In this document: positions 30,707 through 39,839 of the stretch, in pieces
Numbering within the stretch: the stretch's first letter is position 1
Layout of the letters: every line of letters begins with the position of its first letter
Assembly (NCBI RefSeq): GCF_025802015.1
Contig: NZ_JAOYFC010000001.1
Location: forward strand, 682,001 to 746,000
Reading direction: 5' to 3'
From: Falsihalocynthiibacter halioticoli
GTDB taxonomy: Bacteria; Pseudomonadota; Alphaproteobacteria; Rhodobacterales; Rhodobacteraceae
DNA: 64,000 nt
Translations under genes and position numbers: made by a program
The notes under the pieces: model-generated
What the model was told of the DNA's origin: nothing
The model's database searches: none
What the model saw: only the letters and a program-made list of their open reading frames with translations

Positions 30707-30910
30707 ATGACACATGACTGGGTTTTGTGCGTGCTGAATGACTTAAAGACATTCGCCGAGCGCAACAGGCTGCCTATTCTTGCGGAGAATTTGGAAGAAA
30801 CGAAATTACATGCTGCGTTGGAACTGTCGCAGATTTCTGCCGTGGGGGCGGAGATCAAGGACAGCTATGATGCTCGCAAGCGGGTGGTAAAAGAAATGCG
30901 AGACCACTAG
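30707..30910 (+). CDS. Small hypothetical protein
   Basis: A 67-residue, mostly helical, soluble protein (WVLCVLNDLKTFAERNRLP, LHAALELSQISAVGAEIKDS). GGGGGA is placed 6 nt before the ATG at 30707; 12 upstream in-frame codons are less likely. The family is not recognised by name; similar short proteins occur as hypothetical genes in Rhodobacteraceae. It stands alone between the ccrA terminator and the helicase gene. Function unknown. Confidence 0.7.
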   Translation: MTHDWVLCVLNDLKTFAERNRLPILAENLEETKLHAALELSQISAVGAEIKDSYDARKRVVKEMRDH

Positions 30911-30988
30911 GCGCTTGCTCGCGCTTTCGGCTTCGCTCTTGTGATAATGTTGCTGGTCCTTACAAAAGGGCCGCTATATGGTCGCGTT

Positions 30989-32527
30989 ATGAACGTACCC
31001 GCAGTTACTTTTTCGGATGATCAGGCCGAAGCTTACGATGCCGTCACCGAGCTTTTGCGCGGGGCAGGTGTTGATCTTGATGAAGCAATGATCACGCCGC
31101 TAAGTGGCGGAAAGCAAAAGGTTCTTGCGGTAATCGGCAAGGCCGGTTCAGGAAAAACCCTGCTTCTGGCGCAGCTGTATAAGGCGCTAGAGGACGCGGG
31201 CGTAGAGGTCGTTTCCGGCGACTATGAAAGCAAGAGCCGCAAAACCCGCCGTACCCTCGCAATTCTCGCGCCAACCAACAAAGCCGCGAGTGTTTTGCGT
31301 AACCGCGGCGTGCCGGCCACCACGATCCACCGCATTCTGTATACGCCGGTTTACGATCCGGAATACGAGAAGATTGCGCAATGGTTGGCGGGTGATTCAG
31401 AGAGGCCCGAAATCGAAGGGCTGACCGACGAAGCGCTTGATCGGGCTTATGCGTTTTACCAGATTCACAAGTCCATTCCAGGTGCGCTTGCGGCTGCGGG
31501 GCTGCGTGGCTCGGATTTCATTACCGGATGGAGCCGTCGGGATGATGAGCTGGATATCGGCTTTATTGATGAGTCCTCGATGCTTGATGACAAGCAGTTC
31601 GAAGATTTGAAAGAGATTTTTCCAACGCTGGTCTTGTTTGGCGATCCTGCGCAGTTGGCACCCGTGGGTCAATCTGGAACGATGGTTTTCGACAAGCTGA
31701 AAGAGCCGCAAGTCAAGACGCTTTCGCGCGTGCACCGCCAAACACAGGATAATCCGATCCTTGATTTGGCACATGCTTTGGGTGATCCGGAGCTGACGTT
31801 CGAGGGGTTCGAGCGCATGGTCGAGGAGGCCGCGCGCAAGGATGATCGCGTTGTTATGGCTCAACGGGTCGAAAGCGATTTGATGGCGCGTTCGCCGGTT
31901 TTGGTTTGGCGGAACGCAACGCGTGTACGGCTTATTCAGGCATTTAGAGGGGCCTTTGGTGCGCCAGCGGATGCGTTATTGCCAGGTGAGCCGCTGATTT
32001 GCGACGGGATTGAGTTGCCGGTCAAACACCGTAAGAAACGGATTGATCTTGAGGCGCGCGGGCTGATCAAGGGCGCGCAGGTTGTGTATCTTGGTCCGGG
32101 AAAGAAGCCGGGGTTTTCACGACTGCATGTAATTGGCGCGGAAGACCCGCAAGTGAGTGCGGCTTCGATTGTGAAGATCGAATTCCCAGACGAGGAAGAG
32201 CCGTTTATCCCCTATGCCGCGCGCATGGGGGCGGCGTTTTTGCACGGCGCGGCGGTTACGATTCACAAGGCGCAGGGATCGCAGTGGGAGCAGGTGCAGG
32301 TCTTTGCGCCGGATTTGTATGCAGCAGCGCGCATGGGGCGGATCGAGGCAGGGCATCCCCTGTGGAAACGGCTTGCCTATGTGGCGATTACGCGGGCTGA
32401 GAAGCGGCTGCATTGGGTTGTGCGCAACCGTCTTGCGCGGCCATCTGGCCCGCTGGTGACGGATGATTTGCGGGCGACGCCAGCGCCGCTTTCGCTCACG
32501 CTAGAGAATGAGGAGAACCAAGCATGA
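30989..32527 (+). CDS. RecD-like/UvrD_C_2 ATP-dependent DNA helicase
   Basis: A ~512-residue superfamily 1B-type helicase. Walker A is VIGKAGSGKTLLL, the next motif is LAPTNKAASVLR, Walker B is GFIDESSMLDD, motif III is LFGDPAQLAPVGQ, and the C-terminal UvrD_C_2 segment contains VTIHKAQGSQWEQV and VAITRAEKRLHWV. It lacks the N-terminal region of RecD and so is closer to single-chain Dda/RecD2-type enzymes. The start is uncertain: 30989 gives MNVPAVTFSDDQ, in-frame starts exist from 30941, and no strong Shine-Dalgarno helps. The stop overlaps the SDR start (ATGA). Confidence 0.88.
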   Translation: MNVPAVTFSDDQAEAYDAVTELLRGAGVDLDEAMITPLSGGKQKVLAVIGKAGSGKTLLLAQLYKALEDAGVEVVSGDYESKSRKTRRTLAILAPTNKAASVLRNRGVPATTIHRILYTPVYDPEYEKIAQWLAGDSERPEIEGLTDEALDRAYAFYQIHKSIPGALAAAGLRGSDFITGWSRRDDELDIGFIDESSMLDDKQFEDLKEIFPTLVLFGDPAQLAPVGQSGTMVFDKLKEPQVKTLSRVHRQTQDNPILDLAHALGDPELTFEGFERMVEEAARKDDRVVMAQRVESDLMARSPVLVWRNATRVRLIQAFRGAFGAPADALLPGEPLICDGIELPVKHRKKRIDLEARGLIKGAQVVYLGPGKKPGFSRLHVIGAEDPQVSAASIVKIEFPDEEEPFIPYAARMGAAFLHGAAVTIHKAQGSQWEQVQVFAPDLYAAARMGRIEAGHPLWKRLAYVAITRAEKRLHWVVRNRLARPSGPLVTDDLRATPAPLSLTLENEENQA

Positions 32528-33249
32528 AGTCTATTATCATAACCGGTGCGAGCGGTGGCTTGGGCGCGGCAACGGCACGGCTGTTCCTAGAAAAGGGATG
32601 GCGCGTTGGCCTTTTGGCGCGCAACAAAGACAAGCTAGAAGCGCTTGCGGACGGACATGAACGGGCCGTTGTATTGCCATGTGATGTTACCGATGAAGGC
32701 TCCATTGAGCGGGCTTTCGCGGCGTTTGACAGGCCACTTGATGCTCTTTTCAACAACGCGGGTACGTTTGGAAAGCAGGCTTTGATTGACGAGATCACGG
32801 TGGCCGAGTGGCGCCATACCGTGGACGTGAATTTGACGGGGATGTTCCTCGCTGCGCGCGCTGCTTTCACGCGGATGCGTACGCAAGATCCGACAGGTGG
32901 AAGAATTATCAACAACGGCTCGATTTCGGCGCATACACCAAGACCACAAACCGTTGGCTATACAGCTACGAAACATGCGGTAACTGGCTTGACGAAAACG
33001 CTGGCGCTCGACGGGCGTCCGTTTCAGATCGCTTGTGGGCAAATTGACATCGGAAACGCAGCAAGTGCCATGACCGAGTCCATGTCGGCAGGCGTACCGC
33101 AGGCTGATGGGAGTATCGCGCCAGAGCCAGTGATGAGTTCGGATCACGTAGCCGAAGCTGTATTGCATATGGCCGAACTGCCGTTGTCGGCCAACATACT
33201 CAACATGACCGTGATGGCCACGAATATGCCATTTGTCGGGCGGGGATAA
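32524..33249 (+). CDS. Short-chain dehydrogenase/reductase
   Basis: A 241-residue classical SDR. The cofactor motif TGASGGLGAATARLF is at residues 6-20, NNAGTFG at ~76, the catalytic Ser in NNGSISAH, and the YxxxK in VGYTATKHAVTGL. LARNKDKLE after the second strand suggests NADP(H) preference, which is weak evidence. Substrate not predictable. Coupled to the helicase gene by an ATGA overlap, an unusual partner for which no shared role is apparent. Confidence 0.92.
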   Translation: MKSIIITGASGGLGAATARLFLEKGWRVGLLARNKDKLEALADGHERAVVLPCDVTDEGSIERAFAAFDRPLDALFNNAGTFGKQALIDEITVAEWRHTVDVNLTGMFLAARAAFTRMRTQDPTGGRIINNGSISAHTPRPQTVGYTATKHAVTGLTKTLALDGRPFQIACGQIDIGNAASAMTESMSAGVPQADGSIAPEPVMSSDHVAEAVLHMAELPLSANILNMTVMATNMPFVGRG

Positions 33250-33255
33250 CGCGGT

Positions 33256-34020
33256 TTAGGAGTTGAGATACCGGCGGAAGAACGCACTCGCGCCCCAGCC
33301 CGCAACAATCGCGATAAACAGCGACAGGATGCCGTAAACCAGCGGCATTTCATGGGCGAGATTAAAGAGCCAGCGTTCAAGTCCGACCTTGCTCACGTCT
33401 AATTCGGTTACATATTCACCCACAACGCTGCCCCCACGTACCAAGAGAAAACGGGCGTTATAGTCCCCCTCGGTTAGGTTGGCGGGGAGGGCGATCGAGG
33501 TGCGAAACAACGTGTCCTCGGATAGCTCAACACCGTTCTCAAGCGTTTGGTAGAGGCCCTTGTCTTCGCGGATACGGATGAGTGCTTCGGTAAAGTTCTC
33601 AGAATCCGTAATTGTTGCGGGTGCACCGACTGAGCGGATTACATTCTCAATGCTCACTTTGTGGCGCAGGTCTTCTGTGTTGGTGAGAATGTCGTCTAAC
33701 GGGCGGGTCGAAGCGACGGCATAGAAACTTGGAGCGGCGTCAACTTCGACCGCGTCAGTGTTGACCCAAATGCCGACACGCTTGTCCTTGCGGCGCACCA
33801 TAACCGGCGACATCGGACCAGAAACCGTGATGATCACGTCGAGCGGATCACCTTCAGGCGGAGGGGCAATGCGTTTGACAGCGCCGAAAATCAGAATCTC
33901 GGAACCGTCGAAATTCGCAGTGATCGCAACACGATTTTGCGAAAGTCCGGCAACAACCTCTTCGCCCTTCGCGGCAAGCGTAGACAACAGCAGGAGGGGG
34001 AGGAGCAGAAGAAAGCGCAT
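33256..34020 (-). CDS. TIGR02186 family membrane protein
   Basis: A 254-residue protein with a signal peptide (MRFLLLLPLLLLSTLAAKG), a long periplasmic beta-rich domain (SQNRVAITANFDGSEILIFG, DVIITVSGPMSPVMVRRKD), and one C-terminal membrane helix (about 228-248) ending in FFRRYLNS. It matches the alphaproteobacterial family TIGR02186, whose members are regularly encoded next to TauE/SafE permeases. The start overlaps the permease stop by one base (TGATG). Function unknown; likely an accessory factor of the permease. Confidence 0.9.
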   Translation of the reverse strand: MRFLLLLPLLLLSTLAAKGEEVVAGLSQNRVAITANFDGSEILIFGAVKRIAPPPEGDPLDVIITVSGPMSPVMVRRKDKRVGIWVNTDAVEVDAAPSFYAVASTRPLDDILTNTEDLRHKVSIENVIRSVGAPATITDSENFTEALIRIREDKGLYQTLENGVELSEDTLFRTSIALPANLTEGDYNARFLLVRGGSVVGEYVTELDVSKVGLERWLFNLAHEMPLVYGILSLFIAIVAGWGASAFFRRYLNS

Positions 34021-34937
34021 CAGTGACCTCCACCCGTGCCAAGCGAATATAGCTCGCTGGGTTGCAACAGAAGATCAAGCGCCAGCTTGCCACAGACCGC
34101 AAGCACAAGAACCGCGAGAAGAATGCGCAGTTGCTCGGCCTTGAGTTTCAGGCCGATGCGCGTTCCGATCTGCGCGCCAATTACACCACCGATAAGCAGT
34201 AGAACCGCCAGCGCCATATCAACTGTTTGGTTGGTCGTCGCGTGAAGCAGTGTTGTGAATGCGGTAACGAAAATGATCTGGAAAAGCGATGTGCCCACAA
34301 CAACCTTGGTCGGCATACCGAGAATATAGATCATCGCAGGAACCATGATGAACCCGCCACCAACGCCCATGATCGCCGCCAGAATACCAACCAGTACACC
34401 AACCATAATGGGGGGAATGACACTGATATAAAGGCCCGAAGTGCGGAACTTCATCTTGAACGGCAGGTTGTGAACCCAATTGTGTTTGCGCCGCTTCGGT
34501 ACTGCACCAGGCTTCTTTGAGCGCATCAGCGCGCGCAGGCTTTCGATAAACATCAGCCCGCCGATTATCCCGAGGAAGACGACATACGAAAGCGTAACAA
34601 GCAGATCGACCTGCCCGATCTCTTTGAGCGCATTAAAGAGCTGAACGCCGAGCGCAGCGCCAATTAGGCCGCCGACAAGTAAGACGCCGCCCATCCTGAA
34701 ATCGACCGTTCGTCTTTTGAAATGTGCCAGAACACCAGAGAAAGACGAAGCGACAATCTGGTTTGCCTCGGTTGCCACGGCCACTGCTGGAGGGATGCCG
34801 ATGAAAAACAAAAGCGGCGTCATCAAGAAGCCGCCGCCAACACCAAACATACCCGATAAAATACCAACCAAACCGCCAAGCCCTAAGAGGAGGAAAGCGT
34901 TTACCGATACCTCGGCAATAGGAAGGTATATCTGCAT
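34020..34937 (-). CDS. TauE/SafE family permease
   Basis: A 305-residue membrane protein with about eight to nine helices. The two family repeats are seen as GLVGILSGMFGVGGGFLMTPLLFFIG-type (residues ~20-45) and GVLVGILAAIMGVGGGFIMVP (~170-190). A basic cytosolic loop (RSKKPGAVPKRRKHNW) joins the halves. Family members export sulfite, sulfoacetate or similar anions. Co-transcribed with TIGR02186. AGGA lies before the ATG. It is distinct in sequence from the 250-residue TauE protein at 15418. Confidence 0.93.
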   Translation of the reverse strand: MQIYLPIAEVSVNAFLLLGLGGLVGILSGMFGVGGGFLMTPLLFFIGIPPAVAVATEANQIVASSFSGVLAHFKRRTVDFRMGGVLLVGGLIGAALGVQLFNALKEIGQVDLLVTLSYVVFLGIIGGLMFIESLRALMRSKKPGAVPKRRKHNWVHNLPFKMKFRTSGLYISVIPPIMVGVLVGILAAIMGVGGGFIMVPAMIYILGMPTKVVVGTSLFQIIFVTAFTTLLHATTNQTVDMALAVLLLIGGVIGAQIGTRIGLKLKAEQLRILLAVLVLAVCGKLALDLLLQPSELYSLGTGGGH

Positions 34938-34953
34938 GGGCGAGTCCTGTGAT

Positions 34954-34979
34954 AATCACGGCCCTTATAAGCCGTGATT
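34954..34979. repeat. 9-bp inverted repeat between ABC permease and TauE genes
   Basis: AATCACGGC and GCCGTGATT form a perfect 9-bp stem around an 8-nt loop in the 80-bp gap between the permease stop and the TauE start. No T-run follows, so it may be a Rho-assisted terminator, a processing site or an operator of the TauE operon. Confidence 0.5.
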
Positions 34980-35017
34980 GACTGAAATTTGAAGCCCACA
35001 ATCGAGAAAAGAGTCGA

Positions 35018-35980
35018 TTATTGTTCTTTCACATAGGGCTGGCCACCTGCGCGTGGCGGAATTGCCTTGCCAACGAACCCTGCGAGGATGATGACCGTCA
35101 GGATATAGGGCAGCGCATCAATGAACTGCGACGCGACTTCGATACCCATAAAGCTCTTGTTTTCAAGATAGGGTGCAGCGGCAGACAGGAAGCCAAAGAG
35201 GAGGCATGTTCCCATTGCTTGCCACGGACGCCACTTGGCAAAGATAAGCGCGGCAAGCGCGATAAAGCCTCGACCCGCTGTCATATCCTTTACGAAGTTC
35301 GCGGCAAAATCGGCAAGATACGCCCCCGCAAGCCCGCAGAGCAGACCCGCAATCAGAATCGCGTAATAGCGCAACCGAACAACGGAAACCCCAGCTGTAT
35401 CAACCGCTCCCGGATTTTCGCCCGCAGCCCGAAGGCGCAAACCAAAGCGTGTGCGGAACAAGACGGCCCACGTGACCGGAACGGCAAGCAGCGCGACGTA
35501 AACGAGGATCGTATGACCCGAGATGAGTTCGGAGTAGATCGGGCCTAAGATCGGTACATTTTGAAGCGTGTCCGCCAGCGGCAGGTTGATGTTCTGAAAA
35601 CGCGCTTCGGGTGGAAGGCTTGGTGTACGTCCGCCAAGGCCGAACCACGCCGATGCGATCACAATCGAAAGACCCGCAGCGAGGAAGTTAATCGCAACGC
35701 CGGAGATCAACTGATCCCCGTGGTAGGTGATTGAGGCAACCCCGTGGATCAGCGATAGCGCGATTGAAGCAGCGGTTCCTGCAAGCAGACCGAGCCAGAT
35801 CGATCCGGTCACATATGCTACGCCACCGGTTACGAAAGCCGCGCCGAGCATTTTGCCTTCGAGGCCGATATCTACAACGCCAGCGCGCTCAGAATAGAGG
35901 CCCGCAAGACAAGCCAGCAGAAGCGGAGTTGCGTAGCGCAGGGTACTGTCGAAAATGGCGATAAGCGTCATGAAATCCAT
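35018..35980 (-). CDS. ABC transporter permease (nucleoside type), subunit 2
   Basis: A 320-residue permease of the BPD_transp_2 family with about eight to ten helices. GLEGKMLGAAFVTGGVAY, AGENPGAVDTAGVSVVRLRYYAI and TAGRGFIALAALIFAKWRP are hallmarks of the second permease of BMP/nucleoside (NupQ-like) importers. Last gene of the four-gene operon on the minus strand, 3 bp after subunit 1. Forms the inner-membrane channel with the other permease. Confidence 0.94.
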   Translation of the reverse strand: MDFMTLIAIFDSTLRYATPLLLACLAGLYSERAGVVDIGLEGKMLGAAFVTGGVAYVTGSIWLGLLAGTAASIALSLIHGVASITYHGDQLISGVAINFLAAGLSIVIASAWFGLGGRTPSLPPEARFQNINLPLADTLQNVPILGPIYSELISGHTILVYVALLAVPVTWAVLFRTRFGLRLRAAGENPGAVDTAGVSVVRLRYYAILIAGLLCGLAGAYLADFAANFVKDMTAGRGFIALAALIFAKWRPWQAMGTCLLFGFLSAAAPYLENKSFMGIEVASQFIDALPYILTVIILAGFVGKAIPPRAGGQPYVKEQ

Positions 35981-35983
35981 GGC

Positions 35984-37081
35984 TCAGAGTCCCTTCGCTT
36001 TGTAACGCATAATGAACAGCTTCTCGACCGGACGGCGCACCATATTGTCGAGCGCACCAGTAAGCAGGATCACAAGAGCCTGAATTACGGTGACCATCTC
36101 GCGCGGAATCTGGTGCTCGAACTGAAGCTCGGCACCACCCTGCCACAGGAACCCAAAGAGGAGTGCGGCGAGGAAAATACCTATCGGATGGTTCCGCCCC
36201 ATTAGCGCAACCGCAATTCCGATAAAGCCCGCGCCTTCAACCGCGTTGTGAATTAGACGCTCGGCCTCGCCCATCACATTGTTGATCGCCATCAGGCCAG
36301 CAAACGCACCGGAAATCAGCATCGTGATGATGATGATCTTTGCCGGATTGATACCTGCATAAACCGCCGCGGATTCAGACTCGCCAAATGCGCGGATGTT
36401 ATAGCCAAGCCGCGTGCGCCAGACCAAAATCCAGAACACATAGAGGCAGAGAAGCGCCACAAGAAAGCTGAGGTTGGCTGGAGCGTGTTTGGAGAATTCA
36501 ATTCCAAAGGGGGCCAGCATTTCATGGAACGTCGGCAGATGCGCGCCTTCGGGGAACTTTGCCGTCTCTGCAGCCATTTTGCCCGGCACCTTGAGAACGC
36601 CCGTCAGCAGGTACCCCATCAAAGAAGCCGCAATGAAGTTGAACATGATCGTGGTAATCACGATGTGGCTGCCGCGTTTGGCTTGGAGATACGCTGGAAT
36701 AAAGGCCCACGCAGCGCCGAACAAGCCGCCAAACAGGATCGCTGCGGGAAGTGCGAGCGTCCAATGGGGCCATGGCACAGCCAGAAGGATCAGCGCAACG
36801 CCAAGACCGCCAAGCGCGGCTTGTCCTTCCCCGCCGATGTTGAACATCCGCGCGTGGCTCGCGATGCCCATGGCGAGGCCCGTGAAGATGAAGTTGGTTG
36901 TGTAATAGAGCGTGTAGCCCACGCCGCGGCTGCTTCCAAAAGATCCATCGATCATGGTGCCAAGCGCGGCCCACGGGTCTTTACCGATTGCCAGCAATAC
37001 GAGGCCGGAAATGATAAACGCAATTAACAGGTTCAGGATCGGGATCAGGGCTACATCTGCCCAACGCGGCATCTTCTTCAT
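35984..37081 (-). CDS. ABC transporter permease (nucleoside type), subunit 1
   Basis: A 365-residue permease with about ten helices. IGGEGQAALGGLGVALIL, LGYNIRAFGESESAAVYAGI and GFIGIAVALMGRNHPIGIF are the conserved segments of NupP-like subunits of BMP-family importers. The start overlaps the ATPase stop by ATGA. Works with the downstream permease, the double ATPase and the BMP-type binding protein to import nucleosides or related purines; specificity is inferred from family. Confidence 0.94.
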   Translation of the reverse strand: MKKMPRWADVALIPILNLLIAFIISGLVLLAIGKDPWAALGTMIDGSFGSSRGVGYTLYYTTNFIFTGLAMGIASHARMFNIGGEGQAALGGLGVALILLAVPWPHWTLALPAAILFGGLFGAAWAFIPAYLQAKRGSHIVITTIMFNFIAASLMGYLLTGVLKVPGKMAAETAKFPEGAHLPTFHEMLAPFGIEFSKHAPANLSFLVALLCLYVFWILVWRTRLGYNIRAFGESESAAVYAGINPAKIIIITMLISGAFAGLMAINNVMGEAERLIHNAVEGAGFIGIAVALMGRNHPIGIFLAALLFGFLWQGGAELQFEHQIPREMVTVIQALVILLTGALDNMVRRPVEKLFIMRYKAKGL

Positions 37082-38661
37082 GCGTCTGCTCCCTGTTTCA
37101 TACCGGCCATGAGCATGCCCAGTTCACGTTCATCTGTTTCAGAAGACAGGCGCTCGCCCATGATCTGACCGTCAAACATAACCACGATGCGATCCGCCAG
37201 AGACAACACTTCTTCAAGTTCCACGCTCACCAAGAGGATTGCTTTCCCCTGATCGCGGAGTTCGACGATTTGTTGGTGAATAAATTCGATGGCGCCGATA
37301 TCCACGCCGCGGGTCGGCTGTCCGATAAGGAGCAGCTCGGGATTCCGTTCGATCTCACGGGCCAGAACAATCTTTTGTTGGTTCCCGCCCGAGAAATTCG
37401 CCGCGTTGAGGCGGGGATTGGGCGGACGCACGTCGAAACGGTCCATTTTGGCTTGGGTCTCGTCCCAGATGGCTTTGTTATCCATCAAAATCTTGTTCTT
37501 GTTATATTTCGGGTCGTTCTGGTAGCCAAAAACCATGTTCTCCCACGCATGGAAGTTGAGGATAAGCCCCTCTTCGTGGCGATCCTCCGGCACATGCGCG
37601 ATACCTTTCAAACGGCGCGATTGCGCGTCGGATTCCGCACCTGAAAGGTCAAGCTCCTCGCCGTGGAGCGAGACTTTCCCCGTCGCTTCCGCGTAACCGC
37701 CCAGTACCTCAAGCAATTCGGATTGTCCGTTGCCCGACACGCCAGCGATCCCAAGGATTTCACCTGCGCGGATGTTAAAGCCGATACCTTTGAGGCGCTC
37801 GACACCTTGCTCATCGACAACTCGGAGGTTTTCGACCTTGAGGATTTCTTTGCCGAGCTGGGCAGGTTTCTTATCAACGCGCAGCAGCACTTTGCGCCCG
37901 ACCATGAGCTCCGCGAGGTGCTCGGGGCTGGTCTCTGATGTTTTGACTGTTGCGGTCATCTCGCCGCGGCGCATCACGCTCACCGTGTCGGTGATGTCCA
38001 TGATTTCGCGCAGCTTGTGTGTAATGAGGATGATGGTTTTTCCAGCATCCCGTAGCCCCTCAAGAATACGGAAGAGGTGATCGGCCTCTGCCGGTGTCAA
38101 AACGCCGGTGGGCTCGTCCAGAATGAGGATATCGGCCTTGCGATAGAGCGCTTTCAGGATCTCGACACGCTGACGATGGCCCACAGATAGGTCTTCGATC
38201 AAGGCATCCGGATCAACGTTAAGCTCGTACTCTGCCGCAAGTTCCGTCAACAGCTTGCGCGCCTTCCGCAGGCTTGGCGTGAGGCGGAAGCCTTCTTCCG
38301 CGCCGAGGACTACATTCTCGAGGACCGTAAAATTTTCGACCAGTTTAAAGTGCTGGAACACCATACCAATGCCTGCGCTGATCGCGGCTTGGCTGTCGGG
38401 GATAAGCGTTTCCTTACCTCCGATAAAAATCTCGCCCGCATCGGCTTTGTAAAAGCCGTAGAGGATCGACATGAGCGTCGATTTACCGGCGCCGTTCTCA
38501 CCGATAATCCCGTGTACCGTGCCTTTTTCGACGCGGATCGAGATATCCTTGTTAGCTTGAACCGGTCCGAACGCTTTGGAAATTCCACGCAATTCGATTG
38601 CCGGAGCGGGGGAGGCGAGGGCGGCAGTCTCCTGCCGCCCTGTTTCTGTTGCCGTAGCCAT
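37078..38661 (-). CDS. ABC transporter double ATP-binding protein (nucleoside/sugar type)
   Basis: A 527-residue ATPase with two ABC domains. The first (residues ~20-250) has Walker A GENGAGKSTLM and signature LSVGHRQRVEIL. The second (~270-510) has a degenerate Walker A (AGVSGNGQSELLEVL) and signature FSGGNQQKIVLAREI. This asymmetry is normal for the RbsA/MglA and BMP importer classes. It lies 6 bp after the binding-protein gene region and overlaps permease 1. Confidence 0.96.
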   Translation of the reverse strand: MATATETGRQETAALASPAPAIELRGISKAFGPVQANKDISIRVEKGTVHGIIGENGAGKSTLMSILYGFYKADAGEIFIGGKETLIPDSQAAISAGIGMVFQHFKLVENFTVLENVVLGAEEGFRLTPSLRKARKLLTELAAEYELNVDPDALIEDLSVGHRQRVEILKALYRKADILILDEPTGVLTPAEADHLFRILEGLRDAGKTIILITHKLREIMDITDTVSVMRRGEMTATVKTSETSPEHLAELMVGRKVLLRVDKKPAQLGKEILKVENLRVVDEQGVERLKGIGFNIRAGEILGIAGVSGNGQSELLEVLGGYAEATGKVSLHGEELDLSGAESDAQSRRLKGIAHVPEDRHEEGLILNFHAWENMVFGYQNDPKYNKNKILMDNKAIWDETQAKMDRFDVRPPNPRLNAANFSGGNQQKIVLAREIERNPELLLIGQPTRGVDIGAIEFIHQQIVELRDQGKAILLVSVELEEVLSLADRIVVMFDGQIMGERLSSETDERELGMLMAGMKQGADA

Positions 38662-38667
38662 CCTGAA

Positions 38668-39657
38668 TTACAGGGACGGGCAGGATTCGTCGGACATGTA
38701 GTCGTGGACTACGATGTCACCTGCGATGATTTTGGCTTTTGCTTCTTCAACAGCCGCTTTCATCTCGTCAGTAACGAGTGGAGCATTGCTGTCGTCAAAT
38801 GCTGGGCCAACGCCTTCGTTTGCAAGGCCCATGGCTGCGAAACCAGGCTCAACGCCTTCTCCGGCTGTGAAGCTTTCGTAAACGGCGTTGTCTACGCGCT
38901 TAACCATGGATGTCAGAACCGAACCAGGCTGAAGGTGGTTTTGGTTGCTGTCCACACCAATCGCGAGGATGCCTTCGTCTTTAGCTGTTTGAAGCACGCC
39001 GAGGCCTGTGCCGCCAGCCGCTGCGAAGACAACATCAGAACCTTGGCTGATCTGGCCGCGTGTAAGTTCGCTGCCCTTCACTGGGTCGTTCCATGCTGAC
39101 GGTGTTGTACCTGTCATGTTAACGATGACGTTGGCGTCAGGATTGGTGTCTTTAACACCTTGCGCATAACCACATGCGAATTTCGAGATGAGCGGGATAT
39201 CCATACCACCAACAAAGGAAACTGTGCCGGATTCGCTGGCCATCGCAGCCATAACGCCCACAAGGTAAGAGCCTGTGTGCTCGTCAAACACGATGGAGCG
39301 CACGTTTGGAGCGTCTACAACCATGTCGATGATGACAAATTTTGTGTCAGGGAAATCGGCTGCAACGGTCTCAAGTGCGGATGCAAAAGAGAAGCCTGCC
39401 ATGACGATTGGGTTGTTGCCGCCTTCGGCAAAACGGCGAAGAACCTGCTCGCGCTGAGCGTCAGCGGAGAGTTCGAATTCGTCGTAAGAGCCACCTGTCT
39501 CGCTGGCCCAACGCTCGGCGCCATTGTAGGCCGCTTCGTTGAAGGATTTGTCGAATTTACCGCCGAGATCAAAAACGATCGCAGGGTCGGCCAATACAGC
39601 GCCAGCCGAAAGGGCAAGCGTCGCTGTCGCGCCGAGAATGGTTTTCATGAGGGTCAT
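38668..39657 (-). CDS. BMP-family ABC transporter substrate-binding protein
   Basis: A 329-residue periplasmic protein of the BMP (basic membrane protein/PnrA) family, whose members bind purine nucleosides. The signal peptide is MTLMKTILGATATLALSAGAVLA, cleaved before DP, with no lipobox cysteine, so it should be soluble in the periplasm. VFDLGGKFDKSFNEAAYNGAER, FVGGMDIPLISKFACGYAQG and AIGVDSNQNHLQPGSVLTSM are family hallmarks. The start at 39657 has GGGAGAG 4 nt upstream. First gene of the operon, usually the most expressed. Confidence 0.95.
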   Translation of the reverse strand: MTLMKTILGATATLALSAGAVLADPAIVFDLGGKFDKSFNEAAYNGAERWASETGGSYDEFELSADAQREQVLRRFAEGGNNPIVMAGFSFASALETVAADFPDTKFVIIDMVVDAPNVRSIVFDEHTGSYLVGVMAAMASESGTVSFVGGMDIPLISKFACGYAQGVKDTNPDANVIVNMTGTTPSAWNDPVKGSELTRGQISQGSDVVFAAAGGTGLGVLQTAKDEGILAIGVDSNQNHLQPGSVLTSMVKRVDNAVYESFTAGEGVEPGFAAMGLANEGVGPAFDDSNAPLVTDEMKAAVEEAKAKIIAGDIVVHDYMSDESCPSL

Positions 39658-39766
39658 AATACTCTCCCAGTTGTTGTTATAGGGCGTCATTCCATAAACG
39701 ACGTTACCCTTTGTTCTGAGCAGATCACAAGAAGATCATCGGCAATTTAGGGGGGAGTCCAGCGAT

Positions 39767-39789
39767 TTGGTCAATAGAATTTTTACCAA
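39767..39789. promoter_or_regulatory. Inverted repeat in the BMP operon promoter region
   Basis: TTGGT (39767-39771) and ACCAA (39785-39789), extended as TTTGGTCAAT and TACCAACC, form a loose inverted repeat about 110-130 bp upstream of the BMP operon. A purine-responsive regulator could act here, but none is identified. Confidence 0.3.
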
Positions 39790-39839
39790 CCGGTCATATT
39801 TTTCGACGGAATGCCGCAAAATAAGGGAAATTCAGGTGT

